Part shown: piece after piece, positions 1 to 9,079 of the stretch
Position numbering within the stretch: the stretch's first letter is position 1
Layout: every line of letters starts with the position of its first letter
Virus record (IMG/VR): IMGVR_UViG_3300046750_000743
Location: 1-64,000 of that record
Direction: 5' to 3' (one strand)
DNA length: 64,000 bases
From: a virus
Notes under the pieces: model-generated
Told to the model about the DNA's origin: nothing
Databases searched by the model: none
What the model saw: only the letters and a program-made list of their open reading frames with translations
Translations under genes and position numbers: made by a program

Positions 1-3000
1 AAACAGTTATATCAAGGTAGATACGACAGACGGTTCAGAGCTGATCACATTCGGTAAGGAGGTGGCCTTTGACACAGCTACCTTTACGGGTGACGTATCT
101 TACGACTCCGCCCTGACCGTAGACGGTCTTCTTACCGCGAATGCAGGGATCACTGCTGATAACTTCTCTGTAGCGGATGCTACGGGTAATACCCAAATCG
201 GAGGCACTCTTACTGTCACCTCTACAGTCACGGCTACCGCAGAGGGATCTCGGATTGCAGATTTCACCTTTAATAACGGCGAGATCACTTCTGCAACAGG
301 TACGATTGACTTCAGCAATGAAAGTCTCACTACTACAGGTTCTGTTACCGTTGCTTCTCTCAACGTCTCTGACGGGAATATCACTAATGTAGGTGACATC
401 TCTCTCGACACGATCTCTTCTGACAGCTCTACCATTGTTGTTTCGATGGATGACAATGTTGCGGGATCTTTTGAAGTTAAAGAAGGTCTAAACAGTTATA
501 TCAAGGCAGACACAACAGACGGTTCAGAGCTGATCACATTCGGTAAGGAGACTACCTTCTCAGATGCGGTCAATGCTTCAGCGACTGTGACGGTCGATGG
601 CCTTCTTACTGCAAACGCAGGGATCACTGCTGATAACTTCTCTGTAGCGGATACGTCAGGTAATACTCAGGTCGGAGGCACTCTTACTGTTGACGGTCTT
701 CTTACTGCGAGCGGGGGGATCTCTGCCGATAATTTCACTGTAGCGGATACGTCAGGTAATACAACCATCAGCGGAACTCTTCAAGCAGAGGATGCCGTGA
801 CGGTCGATGGTCTTCTTACCGCGAATGGGGGAATCACTGCTGATAACTTCTCTGTAGCGGACACGTCAGGTAATACTCAGATCGGAGGCACACTCACTGT
901 CACCTCTACGATCACGGCTACCGCAGAGGGAACTCAGATCGCAGATTTCACCTTTAATAACGGCGAGGTTACTTCTGCTACAGGTACGATTGACTTCGCA
1001 AATGAGAATCTCACTACAACAGGTTCTGTTACCGTTGCTTCTCTCAGCGTCGCGGAGGGAGATATCACTAATGTGGGTGATATCTCCCTTGATACGATCT
1101 CTTCTGACAGCTCTACCATTGTTGTTTCGATGGATGATAATGTTGCGGGATCTTTTGAAGTTAAAGAAGGTCTAAACAGTTATATCAAGGTAGACACAAC
1201 AGACGGCTTAGAGCTGATCACGTTCAGTAGAGATGTGATTTTTGCAGGGACTGCGAACTTCACCAGCGGGGCTATCGGGCTAAACGGTGGGAACATCGTG
1301 GTCAACGAAAACGGAAATGCCACAGACTTTAGAGTTGAGACACCTCTCTCTTCAGAAGCTCTTTTTGTGGATGGTACGAATGACCTCGTTGAAGTAAACC
1401 GACCTCTTGATGTTACGGGTGCAACGACAGTGTCGGGATCTTTTGATGTTTCGGGGGCGACTTCTCTAAATGGGGTACTTTCCATCTTGTCCTCTGACCT
1501 CGCAGGAGATGCGAACAATCAATCTGCTTTAGTACTTCTCAACTCAGATGCTACCGCAGTCGGAACTGAGAGAGACGCTAAGATTGAAGTGGAGAGAGGC
1601 ACGGCAACCAACTCCTACATCCAATGGGATGAGTCTGAGGATGAGTGGTCAGTCTCGAACGCCCTACACTCCGTAGGCAACTTCGACGTTAATGGGAACT
1701 TCAGTGTCGCCTCTGCGAGTGGGAATACCTCTGTAGGGGGGACTCTAGCTGTCACCTCTACGATCACGGCTACCGCAGAAGGAACTCAGATCGCAGATTT
1801 CACCTTTAATAACGGCGAGGTCACTTCTGCTACAGGTACGATTGACTTCGCAAATGAGAATCTCACTACAACAGGTTCTGTAACTTGCACCAACCTCACG
1901 GTGAACGGAACTCTCACCACAGTGAACTCGACGGATCTTGAAGTAGTGGATTCAATGATCCGTCTTAACAAAGGAGCGGGATCTGGGGCTAATAACACCA
2001 GAGACATCGGTATCTTCATGGAGAGGGGGAGCGATGAAGACGATGCGGTGTTCTTCTTCGATGAAGACGACTCTATCTTTAAGATGGGTCTCACTCAAAC
2101 GGCAAGTACCGCGACGGACTTCACTGAACCAACTACTTGGGGTGCGTTGAAGATAGGTACGTTGACGACAACCAATGCCGTGACTTCAGCGGGGGTAGTG
2201 AACGCAAATGGTGGTATCGCCATTGACACTAACGGATTCACTGTTGACGGGGCGAATTATAACCTTTCAACAACAGGTGAAGTTCTCGTAACCAAGACCT
2301 CCGCCAATGCTTTGAAGGTGGAGACAGATGCAAACGGTGAGATCTTTAACATTGACACCACCACACCAAAGGTCACTGTTACAACAGCGGTGTTCGAACC
2401 CGATGCAGGAATCAATGTTGGTGCTGATGTCTTTAGCGTAAGTAATACAGGTGTCACTTCGATACTTAATACAGTCAACGTAAAAGCAGATAACACCGCC
2501 GCCCTAGTAGTAGAGAAAGCAAACGGCACTGACGTTGTAAACGTAGACACTACGAACAGCATCACCACCGTAACGGGTCAATTTAAAACCGATGACTTGA
2601 GAGCAAGTTCTACAGGGACGGGGAGCTTTAAGATCAACTTGGTGAACAACATCGCCAACGCTCTTGAAATTAAAGATCTCGGTGCTGGAGGTGACGCGGA
2701 CTCATACATGACCTTCAACACCACCGAGGGATCTGAACTAATCACTTTAGCTCAACCTACTGCCTTTAGTGGTCTAACTACCCTACAGGGGGAGGTGAAC
2801 GTAGAGTCGAACACTAACGGTATCGTCTTCAACTCAGACCTTACAGGAAATGGCGAAGAGAGCGACGCTAAGCTGATAACAGTTGAAAGAGGCACTGAGA
2901 CTAATGCCTTGATTGAATGGGATGAGGACAATGACGAGTTTAACATTAACTCTGTTTCTGGCCTCCACCTTCAAGGCAAAGCAGGAGCAAACGCCTTAAC

Positions 3001-5200
3001 CGTAGGCGATACAACTTCAGCGGGAACTACAACCGCGACTTTAACAACGGCAGGTGCCTTGAGTCTCGCTTCTACTCTTAATGTCACAGGTGTAACGACC
3101 TTGACAGGCTTAGCGATCAATACGCTGTCGGACAACGACGGCGATGGAATTGTGGTTGAACTCGCTGACAATGACACCGATGCTTTCGTTATTAAGCAAG
3201 GTGATGCGGGGGAGGCTTACGTTACTGTAAACACTACCGCCGAGTCTTTGACGCTCAATCAGAGTACCGCGACGAGTTCAGACCTAAGCGTGGGAACAAC
3301 TCTCACGGTCACGGGTCAAAGTACACTCGATGACACTTTAAATATTAAAGCGTCTCCCACCAATAGTGTTGCAATCCTCTTGAACTCAGACAGTGCGGAT
3401 GCCGACGTATCTATCTTCAAAGTGAACGATACGACAGCAAACGTGCAGTTTGATTGGGATGACTCAGAAGGGTCTTTTGTCGTAAAGGGAGGCAAGCTCC
3501 ACTCTGAGACTCAGGTCACAGTCGGCGGAACGATCACAACAGACCCTAACTTCACCGTTGCCACATCAGGTGAGGTAAGCACAGAATCTACGGTCACTGC
3601 TTCTGGTAATGTAAAGACTTCGTCTGGTGCTATCCAGATTGACACCCCTAGCTTGGGTGCGATCACATTCAACTCGGATGACACAGCGGAACTCGACGCA
3701 CATGACTTCGGGATCACCGTATCAAGACCTTCGGCTGGCACGGACGCTGTTTTCTTCTGGGATGAGTCCGAGAATGTTTGGCAGTTCAACAACGCGGGTA
3801 ATGTCCAAGTGGCAAATACTCTCATTGCTGACTCTGACGCAGGCGGTGCGATTTCCATTTCAAGTGGGCTGATCACCTCTGCTTCTGGCACCATCAGCTT
3901 TGACAATGAGAACCTTACGACCACAGGCACGCTGACCGCAGGCGTGGCGACATTAACTTCCGTAAATGTCACAAGTGATGGCTTAAGTACAATCACATTA
4001 AATAGTGATCTAGCAGGGGGTGTAGCTCCTTCACAAAACGTAGGTATCACTGTAAACAGAGGTTCTTCGACAGATGCGACATTGCACTATGATGAGACTG
4101 CAGACACTTGGAAAGCGGATAGGGGAGACGGCAACGCTGAGATTCTGCTTACTGAAGAAGACGTGCTCTACACGTTAACTACAGACTCGGGAGGGGGATC
4201 TACATACAGCTTTGACCAGAAGACAAATAACGCACTCTCCATTCTTGGAACGGCTAATGAGATTGGCGTTACAAACACCGACGGTGCAGTTACAATAGCT
4301 ATCGAAGACAACCCGACCCTCATAGGTTCATCGGCACAAGGTGTTCTTATCTCAGGCAATGTTACCGTTACAGGTAACTTCAGTGGTACAGGTGCGGCAG
4401 TCAAACTAGCTGACCGCATGATCTACTTGGGTCAAAATAACGACTCTGCCACAAGAGATCTCGGTTGGTACTCCAAATACGGCAATAATCTCGCCGCCGC
4501 TCGATATGCAGGCATGATCTACCAACCAGAAGAAACCGATGCAGACGCAAAAGATGGAGTCTACAAAGTATTTCACGGTATCAGTACAGATCTCTCTCTA
4601 GGTACAGACCTGAACATTACCGTAACAGATTCTGAGCTGGCTCCTATTGACACCTCTATGGTAAGAGGCGGTAAAGCATCAGGGGCGGATCTTACAGGTG
4701 CAGATCTTACCTTATCAGGAGGCTTGAGTACGGGTTCTGCTGACGGCGGGTCAATTGTATTTAAGACAGCATCTCCGAGCGGGTCTGGGTCGAGCAGTAA
4801 CTCGGCATCCACTGCCCTTACAATTAATGCAGGTCAAAGAGTGATCACTTCAAGTGATTTGGCTGTAGGCGGGCAAGCTGTCCTAGATACCTCGACAATA
4901 TCTCTTGGTAACGGAGACATTACTTTTGCTGTCACGAAGTCGTACCATAAGGTCACCCCTGACGGTGCGAACAATACCATCTCAACGATCACAGGCGGAG
5001 AGACAGGGTCGATCTTGGTGATCCAAAAGAGTGGTGGAGGTAACCTTATATTAAGTGACGATGGAACTTCAGGCACTGCGGACGGCCTCGCTCTCGCGAC
5101 AGGTAGCAATATTACTCTCAGCAACGATTACTCATCAGCTACTTTCATCTACAATGGGACGAATTGGTCTCTTATCTCTAGCGTCACTGTAGGTGCTTAA
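1..5200 (+). CDS. Repeat-built tail fiber or virion appendage protein (5' partial)
   Basis: The frame is open from base 2 and the translation before the GTG at 62 matches the end of an internal repeat (NSYIKVDTTDG), so the true start lies upstream of the window. More than 1,700 residues are visible, rich in T, S, D, G and V. Two kinds of module recur: blocks like ADNFSVADTSGNTQIGGTL and DFTFNNGEVTSATGTIDF, and about six modules with an ERG...WDE core (for example near residues 520, 660, 960 and 1220). Such modules are typical of phage fibers and beta-structured appendages, from memory especially marine phages. The C-terminal 350 residues are non-repetitive and could be the tip or receptor-binding part. 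No chaperone or enzyme motif is visible. Host-recognition function is inferred from architecture only. Confidence 0.72.
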   Translation, partial: NSYIKVDTTDGSELITFGKEVAFDTATFTGDVSYDSALTVDGLLTANAGITADNFSVADATGNTQIGGTLTVTSTVTATAEGSRIADFTFNNGEITSATGTIDFSNESLTTTGSVTVASLNVSDGNITNVGDISLDTISSDSSTIVVSMDDNVAGSFEVKEGLNSYIKADTTDGSELITFGKETTFSDAVNASATVTVDGLLTANAGITADNFSVADTSGNTQVGGTLTVDGLLTASGGISADNFTVADTSGNTTISGTLQAEDAVTVDGLLTANGGITADNFSVADTSGNTQIGGTLTVTSTITATAEGTQIADFTFNNGEVTSATGTIDFANENLTTTGSVTVASLSVAEGDITNVGDISLDTISSDSSTIVVSMDDNVAGSFEVKEGLNSYIKVDTTDGLELITFSRDVIFAGTANFTSGAIGLNGGNIVVNENGNATDFRVETPLSSEALFVDGTNDLVEVNRPLDVTGATTVSGSFDVSGATSLNGVLSILSSDLAGDANNQSALVLLNSDATAVGTERDAKIEVERGTATNSYIQWDESEDEWSVSNALHSVGNFDVNGNFSVASASGNTSVGGTLAVTSTITATAEGTQIADFTFNNGEVTSATGTIDFANENLTTTGSVTCTNLTVNGTLTTVNSTDLEVVDSMIRLNKGAGSGANNTRDIGIFMERGSDEDDAVFFFDEDDSIFKMGLTQTASTATDFTEPTTWGALKIGTLTTTNAVTSAGVVNANGGIAIDTNGFTVDGANYNLSTTGEVLVTKTSANALKVETDANGEIFNIDTTTPKVTVTTAVFEPDAGINVGADVFSVSNTGVTSILNTVNVKADNTAALVVEKANGTDVVNVDTTNSITTVTGQFKTDDLRASSTGTGSFKINLVNNIANALEIKDLGAGGDADSYMTFNTTEGSELITLAQPTAFSGLTTLQGEVNVESNTNGIVFNSDLTGNGEESDAKLITVERGTETNALIEWDEDNDEFNINSVSGLHLQGKAGANALTVGDTTSAGTTTATLTTAGALSLASTLNVTGVTTLTGLAINTLSDNDGDGIVVELADNDTDAFVIKQGDAGEAYVTVNTTAESLTLNQSTATSSDLSVGTTLTVTGQSTLDDTLNIKASPTNSVAILLNSDSADADVSIFKVNDTTANVQFDWDDSEGSFVVKGGKLHSETQVTVGGTITTDPNFTVATSGEVSTESTVTASGNVKTSSGAIQIDTPSLGAITFNSDDTAELDAHDFGITVSRPSAGTDAVFFWDESENVWQFNNAGNVQVANTLIADSDAGGAISISSGLITSASGTISFDNENLTTTGTLTAGVATLTSVNVTSDGLSTITLNSDLAGGVAPSQNVGITVNRGSSTDATLHYDETADTWKADRGDGNAEILLTEEDVLYTLTTDSGGGSTYSFDQKTNNALSILGTANEIGVTNTDGAVTIAIEDNPTLIGSSAQGVLISGNVTVTGNFSGTGAAVKLADRMIYLGQNNDSATRDLGWYSKYGNNLAAARYAGMIYQPEETDADAKDGVYKVFHGISTDLSLGTDLNITVTDSELAPIDTSMVRGGKASGADLTGADLTLSGGLSTGSADGGSIVFKTASPSGSGSSSNSASTALTINAGQRVITSSDLAVGGQAVLDTSTISLGNGDITFAVTKSYHKVTPDGANNTISTITGGETGSILVIQKSGGGNLILSDDGTSGTADGLALATGSNITLSNDYSSATFIYNGTNWSLISSVTVGA
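113..1224 (+). repeat. Long in-frame direct repeats inside the fiber gene
   Basis: Bases 113-540 and 797-1224 are near-identical direct repeats offset by 684 bp (228 codons). Parts recur again at 1-61, 490-550 and 1174-1234, and at 1753-1882. The offset keeps the reading frame, so the protein carries repeated modules. Many differences are synonymous, which suggests older duplications under protein-level selection. Confidence 0.85.
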
Positions 5201-5219
5201 GAAAAACTATGGTATCTCG

Positions 5220-5265
5220 CCTTTATGTTGGTATAAATAAGGAGAACTTAAAACCAACATAAAGG
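5220..5265 (+). promoter_or_regulatory. Late-type promoter inside an SD-occluding hairpin
   Basis: A perfect 13-bp inverted repeat (5220-5232 with 5253-5265) encloses a 20-nt loop. TATAAATA at 5232-5239 is identical to the T4 late promoter core. The 3' arm ends in AAAGG, which is the start of the SD AAAGGAG (5261-5267) of the gene at 5275. RNA started about 10 nt after the TATA box would lack the 5' arm and keep the SD free, while read-through RNA from the fiber gene would fold and hide it. The pairing is seen directly; the regulatory role is inference by analogy with T4. Confidence 0.6.
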
Positions 5266-5274
5266 AGAATACTC

Positions 5275-6204
5275 ATGAGTTCTCATACCATTTTTAAAAG
5301 AGGCACTTTTGTTAAGCTGAGAGCGAACTCGGTTATCCACTTGGGCAGGCTTGAGAGGAATATCTACGAAGGCGATGTCGTAGAATACGATGGTTTCTCA
5401 CTCAAGTTCGGCGGGCAGGTGACTGAAATGCCCGAGCTGAAAGCTGGAGTAAAGCGTGGTTGGCTCTCAATTGTTTCAGAAAACACAGAGCCTGAGCCTG
5501 AACCCCCGAAGCCTGAGATTAAAACGAAGAAAATGGCTGTCGAGAATGTCTATGACGAGGAGCGTCCCGTCACAAGGCTCAAAGAACCTGAGAAAAAGAA
5601 GGGGTCTAAGTTCCCTGTCGTCATTGAAAATCAAGACGAAGACATCATCACTGTCGCCAAAGTAGACAACAAGTCAGGTGCAGAAGTTGCAGGGTCTATG
5701 AATGACGGCATCTCTGAGATGCAAGAGGCAGAGTCCCTCTCAACTATCAAGTTAAGCACTTCTTCTAGGCAGAAAACTGTGATCTCTGATGGGTCTCAAG
5801 CGAGTGCCGAAATCTCGAAGTTAGAGAACCTTGAAGCACACGTCACCCATGTCAAAACTGCAAGTGTTGACATCGAAGATGATATCTCGCTAGAGGATGC
5901 CCCTCCCCCAGCTCCCGAAAAAGATTCGGAAATCGACGAACAGGCCTTAGAGAATGCACAGATCCTTCAAGCTATCGAAGGAGAGGTAAACCCTACACAG
6001 GGTGCCGTACCTGTAGGCAAAGACAACTCTAAGATCAAGATGCTTCCAAATGGAATCGAGTGGGACACCTCAAAGCATTGGTCTAAGAGGGCAAAGATCG
6101 CTATTGATATGTACGGCGACCAGCCTGATGTACTAGAGTCTATCATCAGTGTTGAGACTAAGGGCGTTAAGGCGGCTATCGAGAAAGAGCTCGGTAACTC
6201 TTAA
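5275..6204 (+). CDS. Hypothetical acidic linker-rich protein
   Basis: 309 residues, not recognised. Residues 1-75 look like a compact beta-rich domain (GTFVKLRAN, VVEYDGFSLKF). A long acidic, Pro/Glu/Lys-rich stretch follows with little predicted order (for example EPEPEPPKPE), then a C-terminal helical segment of about 60 residues. It starts at ATG 5275 behind AAAGGAG, under its own hairpin promoter, just after the fiber gene, so a virion-associated role is possible. It overlaps the opposing gene at 6201 by 4 nt. Confidence 0.7.
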   Translation: MSSHTIFKRGTFVKLRANSVIHLGRLERNIYEGDVVEYDGFSLKFGGQVTEMPELKAGVKRGWLSIVSENTEPEPEPPKPEIKTKKMAVENVYDEERPVTRLKEPEKKKGSKFPVVIENQDEDIITVAKVDNKSGAEVAGSMNDGISEMQEAESLSTIKLSTSSRQKTVISDGSQASAEISKLENLEAHVTHVKTASVDIEDDISLEDAPPPAPEKDSEIDEQALENAQILQAIEGEVNPTQGAVPVGKDNSKIKMLPNGIEWDTSKHWSKRAKIAIDMYGDQPDVLESIISVETKGVKAAIEKELGNS

Positions 6205-6629
6205 GACCTAACTACGCAAAATCCTCTTCTCACATTGTGGAGAACAGGAAACGAGCGGTCGCCTATGACGATCACAGAGCCTAAGAAAGAAGGGTCTTTA
6301 GGGTATACAAGACCCTCCTTAGACTCCACTTCTGTTATCCCAAGAGAGCGAAGTCTTTCTACGGCAGAAGCTAAAGAGGGTTGTTCTATGCCCCAACCTT
6401 CTTTAGCACCTCTCTCTATGACCATAGTGACCATCCGAGCTACCGTTTCTTCTACAGGACACTCTTGACCCCAAGTTAAAACGGTGTCTCTCTTGGAAGG
6501 AGCTTCAACCCACCTAAGGACTGAATCCTTAGAGGGGTTGCCTACCAGAAGTGGCCTACAAAGAGGCGGGACATCAACTTCTAACACAAGTGGTGTCTTA
6601 CTTTTCTTCAGTTTCAGTATTTCTATCAT
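6201..6629 (-). CDS. Hypothetical protein, last gene of the leftward replication operon
   Basis: Not recognised. I choose ATG 6629 over the ATG at 6668 because AGGGGAAG lies just upstream of 6629 and the overlap with the preceding gene (ending at 6598) is then only 32 nt. The 142-residue product has mixed alpha/beta composition and no transmembrane segment. Its 3' end overlaps the 3' end of the opposing gene at 6204. The position suggests co-transcription with the clamp and SbcC genes, but no function can be assigned. Confidence 0.6.
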   Translation of the reverse strand: MIEILKLKKSKTPLVLEVDVPPLCRPLLVGNPSKDSVLRWVEAPSKRDTVLTWGQECPVEETVARMVTMVIERGAKEGWGIEQPSLASAVERLRSLGITEVESKEGLVYPKDPSFLGSVIVIGDRSFPVLHNVRRGFCVVRS

Positions 6630-7005
6630 CTTCTTCCCCTGCGAGAACCCAAAGAAGAGCCGCCACATCTGGATACTGAGAGGCTATGGAGCCAATATCT
6701 TTTTGAGAAAGCAAAGCATCGAAGTCGCGATTGAACTCTTCTATAATCCGATCTTTCTCTCTAAAGGTTTTGAAAAAAGGACAAGTGTTAGGGACGGAAG
6801 GATCACATATCGTACCTTCCCACTCCCTCGGCTTGTCAGAGTCAAGGAGGCACACATGAAACAAAGGCTCGGATGAGTTCCCTCTAACTAGACCCGCGTG
6901 GTCACAGTTGCAAGGCTTCTTACTCAAGCCCGTCCGTATCGCTTTCTGCAATAGCCTATGGCGAACTTGTCGGAGCTTATGCTTAATCTTACCTGCGGTC
7001 TTCAT
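6598..7005 (-). CDS. Hypothetical Cys/His-containing protein
   Basis: 135 residues with a basic N-terminus and a Cys/His cluster (CNCDHAG near residue 33, then FHVC, ICDP and TCPFF), which could bind a metal. The C-terminus is acidic. It starts at ATG 7005, overlapping the stop of the SbcC C-half by 4 nt (ATGA), so it belongs to the same operon. No family recognised. Confidence 0.65.
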   Translation of the reverse strand: MKTAGKIKHKLRQVRHRLLQKAIRTGLSKKPCNCDHAGLVRGNSSEPLFHVCLLDSDKPREWEGTICDPSVPNTCPFFKTFREKDRIIEEFNRDFDALLSQKDIGSIASQYPDVAALLWVLAGEEDDRNTETEEK

Positions 7006-7616
7006 GTGATTCTCTTAATCTTCGCCCCTGTCTTAGAAGCAGTGACTTTGTAACCTATGTCAGCACCATCTGCAATCGTAGAATCGTGACTAATACAGAG
7101 AATGTCCATATTGAGTCTCTGGCAAAGAACCTTTAGAAATCCAACTAAGATCTCAGACCGACCGACATCTACTGAAGGGAAAGTCTCATCAAGTACCAAG
7201 AGCGGTCTGAGGTTTCTCTTCAAGACCAGAGACACCCTCAAGAGAAGGCTCTGGATTGTCGCCACAGCACCGCCAAAGGAATCCAGACCCTCACCCACCA
7301 CTTCTATACCATCCTCGCCTTTAAAGCTGGTTTTGAGTCTTACAGACACCTTACCTCTGAGCTTCAAGACCTCTGCGTGCAAACCTACCTCTTGCTCAGG
7401 GAAGATTGCCTTCAACCCCTCCTCTAAGAGGCACACATAGGCTGAGACACCTTGAGTAACCTCGTCTTCTGCAAGACGGTCAAGGATGAGGTTCGCCTCA
7501 TTAGCGAGATCAAGAGAAACTTCAAGAAGTCCGACCTCCGTCTCTAAAGAACGCACCCGTGAGACTGAGCTCTTGTGTAACACCTCTAGGTAAGAGAGTC
7601 GGGATCGGATGTCCAT
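7002..7616 (-). CDS. SbcC/Rad50-like ATPase, C-terminal half only
   Basis: 204 residues containing only the second half of an ABC/SMC-type ATPase head: a short coiled-coil start (residues 1-50), an ABC signature-like SFGGA (113-117), Walker B LLVLDE (139-144) and an H-loop SHD (176-178). There is no Walker A. In SbcC/Rad50 the two halves normally sit in one chain joined by a long coiled coil. Here the matching N-terminal half, with Walker A and zinc hook, is a separate gene at 58575-59711. I infer that the two chains assemble into one head and work with the SbcD-like nuclease at 50562. It starts immediately after the stop of the clamp gene. Confidence 0.78.
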   Translation of the reverse strand: MDIRSRLSYLEVLHKSSVSRVRSLETEVGLLEVSLDLANEANLILDRLAEDEVTQGVSAYVCLLEEGLKAIFPEQEVGLHAEVLKLRGKVSVRLKTSFKGEDGIEVVGEGLDSFGGAVATIQSLLLRVSLVLKRNLRPLLVLDETFPSVDVGRSEILVGFLKVLCQRLNMDILCISHDSTIADGADIGYKVTASKTGAKIKRIT

Positions 7617-8822
7617 CTAGACCATCCAACCTACGACACTTACGGTTTCTACACCAGAGTCTTGAAGAACCTTAAAGATCATATAGCCCTTGTTGTTCTC
7701 TCGGTTACACCCGATGAAGATGTTGTCAGAAGACATAGACTCTATCGCACGGGTCATATATTGGTAGTTGAAAGAGAATGAGTCAAAAGACTCCTCCGTC
7801 TCTCCTTTACGAGACCTCTCAACAAACATCTTCTCATCAGGTGATGTGAAGAGCTCTATTGCTTGGTCTGGGTTTTCGAGAGAAGCGGGACTCAAGCTGT
7901 AGCTCAGCTCGCCTCTTCCGTTGCTAGGTCGCATTGAGAGCTTTAAGGGAAGCATATCCCCCTCATCAGTAAGGCTAACCTTCAGATCATCCTTATCCGC
8001 ACCTGCTCTCAAGAACTTGATCGCGGTGTTCAAACTCCCCTTCTTGACACCCCATACTCTCTGAGGCACCCAATCGAAGGCTTCCGCGTAGCTGAGGATT
8101 GTTTTAGGATAATTGGAAGGGATATCCATCAAGCCAAAGAGACTTCCGTCCTCTGCCTTAAAGAAAGAAGATTGATCCCCCTTGAGGATCTCTACTTGAT
8201 CCGATTCCTTACTCTTGAGGAACTTTAAGAGTGGTGAAATATCCTTAGTGTGGATCTTCAAAGACAGGTCGTCAAGGCTCTCAGATCGAGCGACAGACAT
8301 CCCAAAGCCATCGCAAGCATAAGCTTTACCTGAGTCAACATACAACTGAGCCAACTCAGACCTGCTCTCTTCTGTAGAGACATAACTCTTCAAAGAGTTG
8401 AATGTGTCGAACAAGATTGAAGCGGAGACCTTCGTATCCTTCATTTGAGAAGCCGTATCTACACGGGACAACCATGAAGGAAATGAGTCAGGGTCTAGGC
8501 TCGTCAACGCAAGCTGTCCATTAGGGAGAGTGAACTTCACATTCTTATCGTCACCCATTTCAATGTTGACCACTCCTGTTACAGCACCCAACATTTGGAT
8601 TAGTCTCTTACCTTCAACGGTGAAAGAACCCTCCCCTGTTACCTGAGCACCTAACAAAGGAACTTTAGAGAAGGTTCGAGGGAGAGAGCAAGACATTACG
8701 CTAGCCCCATTCCCATCCTTCACAAATACGAAGTGGCTAGTGATATCAGAAGCCACGCCTAGTGTGTTAGAAGCTAACGTGACTGCGGACTTTAGGTCTT
8801 GGGTGGATATAGATATTTTCAT
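7617..8822 (-). CDS. dnaN: DnaN-type DNA polymerase sliding clamp
   Basis: 401 residues, close to but longer than bacterial beta clamps (about 370). The N-terminus MKISISTQDLKSAVTLASN, the turn LTSLDPDSFPSW (near residue 107) and the C-terminal FNYQYMTRAIESM match the conserved three-domain clamp layout. A ring clamp tethers the replicative polymerase to DNA. The phage also encodes DnaX-, delta- and delta-prime-like loader subunits elsewhere in the window, which supports the call. The ATG overlaps the stop of the coiled-coil gene upstream. Identification is by family pattern, not by search. Confidence 0.82.
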   Translation of the reverse strand: MKISISTQDLKSAVTLASNTLGVASDITSHFVFVKDGNGASVMSCSLPRTFSKVPLLGAQVTGEGSFTVEGKRLIQMLGAVTGVVNIEMGDDKNVKFTLPNGQLALTSLDPDSFPSWLSRVDTASQMKDTKVSASILFDTFNSLKSYVSTEESRSELAQLYVDSGKAYACDGFGMSVARSESLDDLSLKIHTKDISPLLKFLKSKESDQVEILKGDQSSFFKAEDGSLFGLMDIPSNYPKTILSYAEAFDWVPQRVWGVKKGSLNTAIKFLRAGADKDDLKVSLTDEGDMLPLKLSMRPSNGRGELSYSLSPASLENPDQAIELFTSPDEKMFVERSRKGETEESFDSFSFNYQYMTRAIESMSSDNIFIGCNRENNKGYMIFKVLQDSGVETVSVVGWMV

Positions 8823-9079
8823 CCTCTTACTCTACTTTCTATTTTTTCAATAACCGATTCTGCAAGCTCTAGTGCCTGAGTCAGTTTGGCTTTTTGGGCT
8901 TCGTTTTCTGATCGAAGCCGATTGATTTCGTCTTCAAGGGATTCTGGATCTATACCCTTCTCCCTCAACCTCTCATCTATCTTGGAAAGATTCTCTCTAG
9001 CCGCCTCTAGTTTACCAAGCAGTCTTTCTCTACGAGATAGAAGATCTTGCTTTTTGTGTAATATCGCCTCTGTATTCAT
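8819..9079 (-). CDS. Small coiled-coil protein
   Basis: 86 residues, almost entirely charged heptad-like helix (Leu/Glu/Arg/Lys rich), with one likely break at GIDPESLED near residue 43 that could make a helical hairpin. It is flanked by 4-nt overlaps with the nuclease gene upstream and the clamp gene downstream, so its production is coupled to both. It could be an accessory to the SbcC complex or the clamp, but no specific family is recognised. Confidence 0.75.
   Translation of the reverse strand: MNTEAILHKKQDLLSRRERLLGKLEAARENLSKIDERLREKGIDPESLEDEINRLRSENEAQKAKLTQALELAESVIEKIESRVRG

Noticed and set aside
113-1224. Direct repeats resembling a CRISPR or attachment array
   Set aside because: They are in-frame protein repeats in an open fiber gene, without short regular repeats and unique spacers.
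3511-4050. Leftward ORF of 179 codons inside the fiber gene
   Set aside because: It is antisense to a repetitive, clearly coding fiber frame and has the Ser/Val/Thr-rich composition expected of a mirror frame.
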